Of a stretch of DNA of 64,000 nucleotides, positions 12,631 to 25,600 are shown piece by piece. Below the pieces are notes generated by a model. That model ran no database searches and was not told the origin of the DNA. It worked only from the letters and a program-made list of their open reading frames with translations. The position numbers and the translations under genes were made by a program. Source of the DNA: Owenia fusiformis (lineage: Eukaryota > Annelida > Polychaeta > Sabellida > Oweniidae); NCBI GenBank assembly GCA_903813345.2, contig CAIIXF020000003.1:26303248-26367247 (forward strand). Reading direction: 5' to 3'. Within the stretch, counting starts at the first letter, position 1; each line of letters starts with the position of its first letter.

Positions 12631-13630
12631 TATACTCCATAAATTGGAAAAAGAGAGATGAATAAATAAAGACATCTGGTTAAAGACACCCAAGTGCCCT
12701 CTAAAAAAACTTGAAGTGCAAACTATATGAATAAAACAAATGACACGAAAAGTTGTCAAAACTGATATTTCTAGACTAAAGTTAATGGATGTAGTAATAA
12801 CAAATATGCCAGCTCATGTCTACTTCTACCATCGGGATGATCCCGATCATATGTTAACTGTCATGTCAATAGTTTTGCTTCAAGACCCTGGACCCCCCTT
12901 ATCTACTTCAGCAACCTGCTCTTGAAATAGGGGGGGGGGGGGGGGGGTCTTGTAGCAATACTAGAATGAACACGTCAACTGTGTCATCCATATAATAAGA
13001 AATTAACATATTAGGTAATTCCACAATCTTTATATTTTGGACGGAAAATACACATTTACAATCTGAACATTCTACATCCATTTTTAAAATAAATATATAC
13101 ACAACTTTAACAATGCAATATTATGAATTTGATCCTATCTGGAATTTAGTTTGTTTGACAAGTTGGAAATGTTAAATGTTTAATACCAGGTATAATCTTG
13201 TGAATCTGGGTATGTTGAAAGGTAGGTATAAATGGATAAGTGTGATTAATATTTGAAAATATGGTTAAAAAATTCTTGATCCACCCCTGAAACACATTCA
13301 GGGAATATAGTATTTAACAAACGATACCAATTATATTACAGTTAATTACCTTGAAGATTGGGTCATTTCACTAATGACCGTTAGAGCACAAAAAATCATT
13401 GATAGTGATGCTAGCCTATACCAGAATATATAAATCATTAAATAGCATAATTCTGAATATGTATCTCACTTCAATAAATGAAAGCCAAGGTACATAGATT
13501 TAAGTCCTGCAGAACACTGTAATCTATTTCAGCATCAATAATTTAACAATAGTTTTTTACATAATATAAAGTCTATTTTGGATTTCACATTCCATAGCAA
13601 TATTTTAGTCTATGTTACTGTCCATCTTTA
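12631..13630. other. Intergenic, with a long G tract
   Basis: No gene is recognised. A run of about 18 G lies near 12,930, in AT-rich surroundings. The sequence from 13,130 to 13,630 is downstream of IFT74. Confidence 0.45.
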
Positions 13631-13633
13631 TTA
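13626..13633 (-). terminator. AATAAA overlapping the IFT74 stop codon
   Basis: The minus strand reads ATG-TAA-TAAAG, so the hexamer AATAAA starts at the second base of the stop codon. If used, the 3' UTR would be only about 15-30 nt. I did not see a better minus-strand hexamer in the next few hundred bases. Confidence 0.5.
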
Positions 13634-16600
13634 CATATTAGGAACGCCGGTCCTTAGAGCCAGATCCTGTAGGAATTTATTATAAACTGAGATCATCTCT
13701 GAAACCCGCTTTGTGATTGGACGATAGTCTGATTCCATCGTCTTTGAAGCAATGAATTCTTTCATGACAAAGTTGTTCTGTTCATGGTGCTGCCATTTCT
13801 TCTCAAGGTTACCAAGCTGAAACATATTTCAAATAATTATTTAGACTATTAATATACTGACATATTCATTCAGATATTCAACAAAAGTATTTTCACTTAA
13901 TTGAATTTTCCTTATTGTATCATTTTTGAAAATATCTTAAATTTTAATGTCCAATATTTGAAATGGGTAATATTTTATGGTTATTTTTCAATTTTAAGAA
14001 TACAATACAATACATCATTATTGATAATAATGCAAAAATATAATAAATTCCAAGGTCAATGTGACATTCCTGGCTTGAATATATTTCCTCTTGATTAATG
14101 GTGAAAGATTAATAATGAGAATGAGATGTCATAGTTAACAATGAACTGGCGATTAATGCCTGGGTCACATTTGTTCCTATTCATTTGCCGGTGCCCAGCC
14201 GATTGAATATTTTGTTCAAAATTTATTCAGATTATAACAAAATATTCAATTGGCCGTGTGCCGGCGATGAATCCCAGCAAATGTAACCCAGGCAAAAGAA
14301 CTATATTATTCCTGAATAGGATTTGATTGAGAAATATTTAATGAGATGAGTAAAATTATCAAACCTGTGCATATGTTTCATTTTCCTGTAGTTGCGACTT
14401 GAGGGCCTCATATTGTGACGTCAGCTGCTGCATGATCTTCTTAAATACCTCCCTCCTTTTCTGTAATATCACCTTGTCCTCCGATAGTTTCTAAGAGTAG
14501 AAGAAAGTAATAGTTAACACAAGTCATACAGAATATGTTTGTAGAATGAAGACATACGACAAAAGATAATGTTTTAGGTTTGCAAAATATCTACACATAT
14601 TTAACATAATTGAAATCTGACAAGAAAATGAATGTGATAAATGTTTGACTTAATTACAAGAATATGGAACATTTACTGAATTAATGTCATCCAGTGATGT
14701 TATCAATAATATATTTTTCATCCACTTACATGAAAAACTATCATGGTGAAAATCAATGATGAAACTAAATTACTAATATTCCCCACACATCATGAGATAT
14801 CTTACATTTTGAGTCCAGGGAAGTTGTTCATCTGAACTGGTTAATTGCCCCTAAATAATACTGTTACTATACTAATAAATAAATAATACTGTTACTAATT
14901 TTTACTCCCATGCTTGATTAATGAGTACTGGTGTGTATATCAAAGACATGCCTTATACATAAAAATACACACTTTTTATAAATGGCCACACTATACAAAG
15001 TTATACCATTGCCATGAAGAGTTGGACAAGGGCAAATACAGTAGCTGAAATGAATGCTTTTACAAGCAAGATATTGTAAAAACCATACCTGTCTTTTTAC
15101 ATCAGCCTCTTCTTTGAGTCCATCAAGGTTTGAGTAGATCTCAATCTCTTGCTCCATGTTGGCTATTTTGTTCTTCATCATCTCAAGTTCACTTGTGATC
15201 TTGGATTCAAGCTGTTCAACCTTCTGTAAGTCCAACTGAAGCTTCTCTTGCTCTGAAATGGCAAAATATCACTTAGATATATACACGTTAGTCACCTTCT
15301 ACCCTTTGCATTCATTGGATATACATTCATAAAAGAGAGCTTCGCCTAGTTTATAACAAGACTCTGAGTGCAGAGTAATCATCTTCTGAAAGTCCAATAT
15401 AGGGGATATCATTTTAGAACAATGGGCACCTAACTTTGCAGAAGAGAACAGAATATTCAATAGTACTGGATGCATCCATTTATGGCAGTGGTAGTAGAGA
15501 GGACACATGTGATAATAGGAACATCCCTTCACTGTATAGGTAGGTTACACTCCATGTACGTAAGATGTATCTGTCGTATCAGTTATGAAAGTGAGCACAA
15601 TATTCTATTTCACATACCAGATGCAAGTCCAGCAGCAGTGGCCTCAGACTTCTTCATTTCTGTAGCCTTGAATGCCAAGTCATCTTTCATAGTAGCCAGC
15701 TCTTTTGGTGTTGGAAGGTTATGGCCTCGTGCCATATTCTACAATATACAGTAATACCATAAACATAAGCCACTCAGATCAATTTAGGGACTGTTATTTA
15801 AGGATAAGGAGTTTAAGAGAACTTGTACTGTACATGAACTTGTAGAATTAATGTAAGGTCCTCCAGGGATTAGATAATTCTTTGTTGAATTTACTAATTG
15901 AGTATAAAGATGAAAGAAAAACAGGCCAGAGGGAGGGCGGAGTTCGGGATTCAAAATCATGCAGTTTTCACCATTCTGAGCACTTTTCAAGTGATTTTGG
16001 CCATCTTTAGGCCAAAGTTGTCATAAGTGAACCACCCTGGAATTTTTTAAAGTGAACCCCCTTGGCAAATTCGGGCCTGGAAAACTAGTTGTAATAATGG
16101 GGAACCTGCAAAAACCAGGGAAGGGGAGACAGTGTACCAAAGTGTAAAAATTAAACATACAAGATATTTATAATGTATATTACATACCCTGCTCATATGT
16201 TCCAGTAGAGCCACAATATTCAACTGTAGCTGTCCCTTCCTCTCCAACTCCTGGTTCTTGGACTGATCAAAACTCTCAAGGAATTCTGAAAGAGATTCAA
16301 TACAAGTACAAAATTACTGATTGTATTGTATTTTGTTTACCACCAATGAAGGTGAGCAATACCTCTTTGGTATGTCCCGTATATATATGGTCATAATTTA
16401 CGTAATTAACATGGAAGATAGACCCAGAAACCCCTCCTTGAAGGAGCCCTGTGTTCTTTTATGTGCACTTATACATAGACATATAAGTACACACCACAGC
16501 CTTTTGTACGAGTTGCGGACCACTCAGTCAAACACCCTGAAGTACTTTACGCAAACAAGCAAATTTAGTCTTGCCTGAACCGGGGATCGAATCCCGGACC

Positions 16601-19600
16601 TATTGCGTAAGAGGTACCTGCGCTACCGCTGAGCTACATGGGTGGACTTCTATACATATCTCATTATCTGTGTACTGGTCAGCAATAAAATTACATGTTT
16701 CTTAGAATGAATGCATTCAACAAATTTCTGAACACAATAGAACTATATTTTTAACTATATCTAGTATCACTAGTATGATCACGTGTATGATAAATGCCCT
16801 ATTTCCCAAAAGTACACGTTTTAAAGAGAATAAGTGAACAACTCTAGTAATTCAATAATTTAAAAAGAAAAGAATAGTTGACAAAATGACTTTGAGTATA
16901 TCTGTCAGACAGACTATATGTCAAATGAACAGATTAACATGTATATAATATGCTTATACCAATACTTAGAACTAAATGAACTAAGCAGATGAAGCTGTAT
17001 TATGGGAACATCATTTGCTCAAAATATTATATAAAAACACTGAACACATGGAATACAAAATTATGAACATGTAACGTTCAATTCTGTTGAAACCTCTCTG
17101 AAACTTTATGCAAAATTTGCAATATGAAACAGGAGTACTCCTGAAATTGATGCTTAAATACAGATTTATATTAAGGATCTTTCTCACCAATTTCATCTAA
17201 AATGGAAAAAGTAAATGGGAAACAAATGGAATTATAACTTAAACAGCATTTTTTATATAAAAAATATGACAAAACAACTGAACCATAAAGGCTTCAAGTT
17301 CATTTGTACACATGCGCATTGCATCCCAGTTAGTAATTCCAATATGAGTATGAATAAAAATATCGTGATATTCTGATTTTGAATTATTCCTGTGATGTCT
17401 GAATGAAAAAGGGTAACTATGTATTTATATTATACATTATCCTTTCACCTCACCTGTCATAGTTTCTTCTCTCTTTTTAAGTTCTTTGTACTTCTGATTT
17501 CTTTCACCTATAACAATAGTAAGCAACATGTAGTTAATATAAATTCCTCCATTATATATTAGGTCTCATTTTACTTCTAACATATTAAATTTGTCATAAA
17601 GTCTCATAGTGCCAGCCTCCAACTTTACTTGAAATGGACAATTTGAGGAATGACATACTGTTCAAGTATTGTTTTTACATGAGAATCAATGATCTTTAAG
17701 ATACACAGAAAATACCATTACATGTACTTAATGTCACTGTTATTCAAGTTTAAGTTAGCATCGCAGATATCATATAGAGTTGATCAAATTGCAACATTAA
17801 TGGTTATTAATATTTTATAAATGTACCGTCAAATGAATTATTAGCTTGGTTGGTTGCATAAAATAAATCAATTGCAATTGAAGATCAGAATGTGTTTGGT
17901 GATTGGTTTTGAAGCATCTAAATGCCATTTTCAAGATACCTTGAAGTTGAACATTGATTTTTCGAAACAAATTATTCTGACAGGTGCTCTTTACCTTGGT
18001 TTTCTTCTATGTCCATATCAAGCTGTCTGATCTCTTCTTGGAGATTGCTCACCTTTTCTCGGATCTCATTGCACCTGGAAGAAAAATATCAGATGTACAT
18101 GGAGTATGTGAACAAAATTCATAACAAAATTCCCTGATATTTCTCTGACATTTCCAGGCAATAAAAGGAAATTTCCAGATTTAATTTTGCTTGCAAAGTC
18201 TCCAAAAAAGTCTCAACAACTGTTGATAAAATAATAATAATTATCTTTAATTTAATAAATAAAAGGTATACTTTAATTTTATCTATTTTTGGGGGTATTT
18301 ATTAAATCTTTTTGAGATATTTTTTAATGAACCAAACTTTCCTTTGTATAACTATGATATTGAGAGATCTAAGTACACTGTGTATGTGCCAACAAGGTTT
18401 GGATAGCTATTTTATTTCATTCTCAAGAATTGGTAGAAAAAAAAAAAACAAAAAACAATTGCACTGAAAAACAAAAATTGTTAACTAAAGTAATTATATA
18501 AAATATATATAAATAGTTTTCACATTAAATTGTTGTCAATCAGTGACAATAAGATACAGGATGTGTTTTTTACAGATTATTTTCGATACTTGATTCAAGA
18601 GAAAAACAATGTTGAATTTAGTTCACCATATCGCTACCAATCCTTTGTTTGTTTTTTTATGTCCCATCCTCCTTATATTACCCCAAAACAAAACATGATA
18701 CATAAAATTAACTTTAAATGGCCTTAGATAATAACTTACTGCTTGGTGAGCCTGGAAAAGCATAATTACAAGTATACTATAAATCGGTACCTTATAAAAC
18801 CATCTATAGATTCTTTATTGTTTGGTTTCAATGCAATGTTCACACTATTCTAACAAATAGACAGTAAACCTAGAATGTCATTCAATCAACCCTATAGTCG
18901 GGTTTGAATAGGAGATAAGTTCACAGAATATTTCAAAAATATATAGAAGCAATCTTAAGGTGGATTTCAAAACTTCATACCATCCTTTTGAGAACCTGAA
19001 GTGGCACCAAGCAATCCATTGACTTTTTCACCAAAAATCCAAGATGGCCGCCACAATGTATCGAAAAATCATAAAAATTGACTAAAGTTGTAATTTAATA
19101 AGTCAAAATAGTTGTATACTGATCAAACATGACTAAGAATAGTACCTATTAGATGTTCATATGCATTTAAATTCATTGGATCATTTTTGTATGAAAACTG
19201 GGGTTCCACAAGGCTCAATTTTATGTCAGCTACTTTTTTTGTCTATTGATTTGCATTGACCATGGCATTTGCACATAGCAGTGGATACTTATTCATTTTT
19301 GTAATGTGTGCATCCAGGACCACATTTCACCTTGCACCCATACTTGACCAATGCTTGGCATGCCTTGGCTGCTTGAGGAAGGGATGTCAACAGTGGCACC
19401 AGTAGAGACATGTCATACTTCAAGCCCCATGTTGTGAAATCCTATACCAATTTTAGATGGAGATTGTACAGTTGCCCTCAAACAATACCACCTTGGTTAG
19501 CAAGTTCTTAAGATTTTCTGAGCAAGGCATCCTTTTGTTGTTGGTATTCTACTATATGGCCATCACAGAACATTCCTGCTGTAATGATATCTATCTGGTT

Positions 19601-22600
19601 GCTGGTTCGATCATATAATAGAACACAGTAAAGTGTTCTAGGGACTGAATGGCCTGAACTGACAAAGCAAGGTTTGTTGTAACCATTTGTACCACTTGTA
19701 AAAAAGTTGGAGTAACTTCAATGAGCACATTCCATAGCTTGAAGGCAGATTTTTTGCTATGGCCAAAGAATGGTGAAGTTAATATAATATAATTTAATAC
19801 CTGTAATTTTTGAGAGGTCCGAAGGCAATCCAGATTGACACTTATTGCGCCCTTAAATGCTGCAGCCATGGCAAGAGCAACTACATCAGTATCTCAACTT
19901 GTGATTGTGAAGTCTTTTACCCTCTGAGGTCATGTTTTATATGAACAAAGAGTCTCGTGTCAGTTTCTTCATGAGTACAAGGTCCAATCATTGCTGTATC
20001 TGGCAATTGAGGAAAGCACTGAATAGATTCTCCAATAGATGTTATCATTTGCTTGTCATTAACATCAAACTCAGACATACAGAAATACATTCAGAATACA
20101 GCTATAACAATAGTAGGATACACGATATATTCAAATTGGGTCAACCATTCAAACAATTTTGAAAAATACAAAGAAACATGTTTCCTTTCTCTGATTGTGT
20201 GTAAATTAAAAAAATTTATCGAAAGTTTGAATATTTCAAAGAACAACAGAATATTAAGGTTAAAAGAAAGACTAAAATGTTTTACTGAGAAATTAAAAAA
20301 TCCAAATATATAAGGAAAAAAAAAAATCAAACTCAGACAAAGAGTTGGCCAGGAATGCAAACAGCCTAGTCTTGTTCCGTTGATTGTTAGAAAAGCTGGG
20401 CAATTCTGAGGCATCGCATTCTCTGCATAAACTATCCTTCTAGCACCAGTGCCACTATGAATCCTTGTTAGGGACTTCTCACTGTTTTGTAGGTAAACAT
20501 TCCAGACAACATCTAGGAACACCTTCCATAAGCTACCTTAACTTGGGATGAAAGGACCAGTTTCTAGACATTTAAGTAAGTCTGTCTAAGTCACATGGCT
20601 CTGTGCTTAGCTAGGGATGACGGGATGCCAATCAAGACACATTGACATGTCTGAGTTTTTCAAACATGAAAACCATGAGTTCTGGCCAGCCCTAGCTAAG
20701 CACGGAGCCATGAGACCTACAAAGAAGCAGACTTACTTAAATGTTGAGAAGCTAAGCCAGATGGATCTGAAGTATTGGAAAAAACCTGCAGATGCAATTT
20801 TAATAGATGGCACCCTTCTGGTCTATGTGATGCGTCCTGGTGTGGCTACCAACTTCCAAGAATATGCTACCAATGTCTCATCCCAAGTTAAGGCAGCTTA
20901 TGGAAGGTGTTTCAAGATTAGATGCTATCTGGGATGTCTACCAACAAAACAGTGGGAAGTCCCTGACAAGGATTAATCTTGGCACTGGATGGTTTATGCA
21001 GAGAATCCGATGCCCAAGAATTGGCTAGGCTTTCTAAGAAATGGCCAGAACAAGACTAAGCTGTTAGCATTCCTGGCCAACTCTATTTTTGAGGTTGATG
21101 TAAATGACAAGCAAATGATAACTACTATTGGGGAATCTGTTCAGTGATTTCCTCACTTGCTAGATACAGCAATGATTGAACCTTGTACTCATGAAGAAGT
21201 TGACACTAGACTCTTTGTTAATGTAAAACAGATGACCTCAGAGGGAAAAAAAGACTTCATAATCAGAAGTTGAGATACTGATGTAGTTGTTCTTGCCATG
21301 GCTGCAGCATTAGTCCACCCGCTATGGCTCAGAGGCAGAGTCAAAGTTACCAATATCGCTTGGCCCCGGGTTCGATTCCCGGTTCAGACAAGTTTGTTTG
21401 TGCGTCATATAATTCTGGGTGTTTGACTGAGTGGTTCATGACTCGTATTATAAAAGGCTATGGTGTGTACTTGTACGTCTGTGTACCTGTGCACACAAAA
21501 GAACACAGGCTCCTCCAAGGAGGGGTTTCTGGCTCTGTCTTCGAGTGTAAAATATGTCAAGTACGGATATACCAATGAGGTATTGCTCGACAAATATGGC
21601 GGTAACCAAGATATAATAATAATAATTAGGGCCCAAAAAGTGTCAATCTGGATTGCCTTCGAACCCCTCAAAAATTACAGATATTAAATTATATTAACTG
21701 CATCATTCTTTGGCCATAGCAAAGGATCTGCCTTCAAGCTATGGAATGTGTTCACGGAAGTTACTCCAGCTTTTCTACAAAAGAGTGGCACAAATGCTTG
21801 CAACAAACCTGGTTTTGTAAATTCAGACCATTCAGTCCCCAGACTGTTTTACTGTTCTATTATATGATCGAACCAGCAACCAGATAGATATCAATGCAGC
21901 ACGAAGGCTAATGCTCTGTGACAGCCATACAGTCATTGACAGAATACCACTAACAAAAGGAGGCCTTGCTCAGGAAATCTTAAGAACTTGCTAACCAAGG
22001 TGGTATTGTTTGGGGGCAACTGTACAATCTCCGTCTTAAATTGGTATAGGAGTTCACAACATGGGGCTTGAAGTATGACATGTCTCTACTGGTGCCACTA
22101 TTGACATCCCTTCCTCAAGCAGCCAAGGCATGCCAAGCATTGGTCAAGTATGGGTGCAAGGTGAAATGTGGTCCTGGGTGCTTACATTTCAAAAATGGAT
22201 AAGTATTCACTGCTATGTGCAAATGCCATGGTCAATGCAAGTCATTAGACAAAAAAAGTAGCGGACATAAAATTGAGCCTTGTGGGACTCCAGTTTTCAT
22301 ACAAAAATGATCCAGTGACTTTAACTGCATATGAACATCTAATAGGTACTATTATTAGTCATGTTTGATCAGTATACAACTATTTTGACTTATTAAATTA
22401 CAACTTTAGTCAATTTTTATGATTTTTCGATACATCGTGGCGGCCATCTTGGATTTTTGGTGAAAAAGTCAATGGATTGCTTGGTGCCACTTCAGGTTTT
22501 CAAAAGAATGGTATGAAGTTTTGAAATCCACCTTAAAATTGCTTCTATATATTTTTGAAATATTTTCACCTAAATATTCCTGACTACTAGTGGAGAAGAT

Positions 22601-25600
22601 TTCCAATTTGTGGAAAGATTTTGGATTACATTGATAATCTGTCATAACCCTTAAATGTATTTTGCTGAAAGATTTTAGATACAAAATTTTCTGACATTTC
22701 CCTGACATATCTACTGTTTCAAAATTCCCTGACTCAAAATTTCCTGACGTTTTTGCCCCTTTTTGCCCCAATTCTAAAATGCCCCGACACTTCCAGCACC
22801 TGAAATTATAAACCAATTTCCCTGACATTCCCAAATATAAAAGAAATAAATTAAACAAGTGTGTCTTTAACAATTAGAGTAAACAGTCCAGAACAGAACA
22901 TACATGTACCTCTCTTACAAAACTTGATCCAAAATCTTGAATCTTTCTTGATATTGAGATTTTGAAATAAATTCCTTAACAAACTATACATGAAAATACA
23001 TACTGTCTGTCCATGCTTGACATCTCCTGATTGTCTTCCTTTACTTGCTTCAGAAGGCGTTCTCTCTCTTCTTCTGGCGTCCCACTAGATTGAAGCTCCT
23101 CCATGATTGAATCTCTTTTAACCTCTAGTTCATTCAGTTGCTCATATAACCTCACAGCCTCTTGCTTTACTGTTGACATGGACAGCTCCTATAACATAAA
23201 AAAATTATGATGCTTATATTAAGGTCTGGGGCCTGTTTTTTAATCCAAACTGGATCATCCAAAGAATGCAAACTGGTTTCATTTGTTTATTGTCTTTAAA
23301 ATGTCCTTAGGATGATCATTATCATTGTTCTAGTTTGGAATAAGGCACCTTGCCTCTTAGGTTACAGAAGGGGAATGGGGCAATAATACACTCTGGAACA
23401 CATTGTCAAAATGGAATTTTAAATGTAAAACTTAAAGTATGGATATTTCCCACTCAGCTCATTAAACTAACCTCCTCTAGTTCTGCCTTCTTCAGATCCA
23501 GCTGGTCAACTTCTTGCTGTCCATTCTCAAGCTGTTTAAGTAGATGTTCGTTGAGGTCTTTTAATTGTAGGTACTTGTCCCTCATTGCTGGTTTCTGCAA
23601 CATTTAAGTACATGCAAAATCAGGCTTTGAGTACAGGGTGTATATGACAAAGCAAAGCATTTTGTGATTGGTAGATACAGTACATTGTATACTTTCTAAA
23701 ACTATACATTTGTATAATCCAGCATACCCAGAAAAGAAAAGAAAGTTTTGAGACATTATTAAATATATTCTGAAATGTAGTTGCTTTGAAAAAATCTATT
23801 CCAGGTCAATCCAAACTTTTCCTGTACTGCTGGCGTTTAATTATTTAACAAATAATTTGATTAACTTTTGATTAACAAGCATTGTTTTTCAGAATGCTTA
23901 CATTAATAAATGTATTGTATTTTTGTTAGTGTATCTTACCATATCTGCTACTAGATTATCTGCCATTCTTTTCTCTTGTTCTAACTCAACCTCAAGTTTA
24001 TGAATCTGACCCTCACGCTCTTGTTTCTGGAGAAACAGAGCATCTAAATTTTTGGCCTCTTTTTCATTTGAAGCTTTCAGATCTGCGAGGTCCAATTGGA
24101 TATCCTGTATATCTTCATCTGTGTTGAGTTTATCAACTAGGGTGTTATAATCTCCCAGTTCAGCCTGTAGGTCTTTGATTTCATTGGCCAGAGATTCTGC
24201 ACGCTTTTCATACGTCAAGTAACTTGAGCTTTCTTCATAATTGACGTCAACATCTTTGCTGAGTCTCGCTACTTCTTGTGTTAACTCCGTTGTCTTGCTC
24301 CTGGAAAACATTAAAAATGAAATATAGTTCAACTTCATCTTACTTTTTCTAAAAAAGACTGAGTTTGTGAGGGGCTGAAACTTCATTGGACTCTAAGTGA
24401 AATATTAAGTGCTACATATTTCATCAAATACATTTATTAAAGACTTCATCCAATTTTTTTGTATACTTTAAAGTCATCAGGCCATAGGTAGAGGTACTAC
24501 AGTACATGTATTTGTGTTCCTCGATGTTAATGAAATAGAATATGGATATAAAATATGAACTCAGTAACAGGGGAAAGGTTATAGGGGAAAGTAAAAAGCA
24601 AAATGATAAAAATCAAAATACATCTTTTTTTAATGAAGTTCATGATGAATCAAGTATAACAAAAATCAACTAAAATAAAACTTTTCCTTGATTAATTGGT
24701 ACATGATATCGTACTGAATAGAAAAGGTAAATGCACAAACCTGAGTAGTCCCACAAAGTAAGATTTGTCCTGCACTTGTCTGTGAGGTCCTAGAAAATCA
24801 TACAGCATTTTACAATATGAAAAACACACATTTTACAAGCTGCCTTAAGTCCTCAATCCTCATTTTGTAATCCTAATCTATAGCTAGAAGTATGTGTGCT
24901 GTAATAATCCCATTTTGCTTAAAATTTGTTCTTTTCTAAATTCATTTTGGATATCACCTATTAACCCATGGGCTTTCAACAGACTCTTAAAAGTCCATGA
25001 TTAACCTAATGAACATTTTGATGTAAGAAGAAATTGATATCGTTCATTGGATGCACCTGCTTCATTGATGATTGAAGAATAATCTCTCATTTAAAGAATG
25101 GAGACAAAGTTAACCTATTATGAACATGTAAGAATATCATGTACCTTTTGCTCCAGTTTTTAAGCCACCAAGGCCTTGCTGAGTTATGGGCCTATCTGAT
25201 ACTTGAAGGTTGGTGGTTAGGGCTGAAACAGTAAAGTTATATACACTGTTCATGTACATCGACTAGTGATACTTAGTCAAGAATACTATTTGATTTTAAA
25301 CAAATTACAGGGTACTAGCCTTGCCCAAGTCAGTCTCTTTTACTTATCTAATTCAAGATCAGATAAGTAAAAAAAATACCGACTCGGGCAAGGCTAATAG
25401 GGTACATGTAGTACAAAAATTCCTTCTAATAGTTGAACTGATTCAGTTACACATGCACAGTAGTTGGTGCTTCTTAAAACAGATTATTTGATTTTAAATA
25501 ATTTGTACTAGAGTTCCACGAATATACAGAAGTTGAATGCATATCCACGGTTTGAAATTCACTTACACATGCCTGCTGCTTGCTGTCCTCCTTTTGTTCC

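Larger units (their letters stand above)
18926..22567. repeat. 3.6-kb palindrome, head-to-head dead transposon ORFs
   Basis: Left arm ~18,926-20,640 and right arm ~20,660-22,567 match in reverse complement, about 95% where I compared them (for example 19,360-19,480 with 22,020-22,150). The outermost matching bases are ATATTTCAAAAATATATAG. The centre is marked by GTGCTTAGCTAGGG near 20,603-20,616 and its near complement near 20,691. Both arms carry the same broken ORF reading away from the centre. Each arm has acquired its own later retroposon (20,077-20,325 and 21,315-21,632). The whole structure lies in one IFT74 intron. Confidence 0.9.

Noticed and set aside
16575-16648. tRNA gene on the minus strand
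   Set aside because: A and B boxes are present, but the acceptor stem does not pair and the sequence continues into a body shared with 21,315-21,632, so it is a SINE head.
20053-20313. 86-codon ORF as a host gene
   Set aside because: It lies almost wholly in the poly-A retroposon with a 13-bp target duplication.
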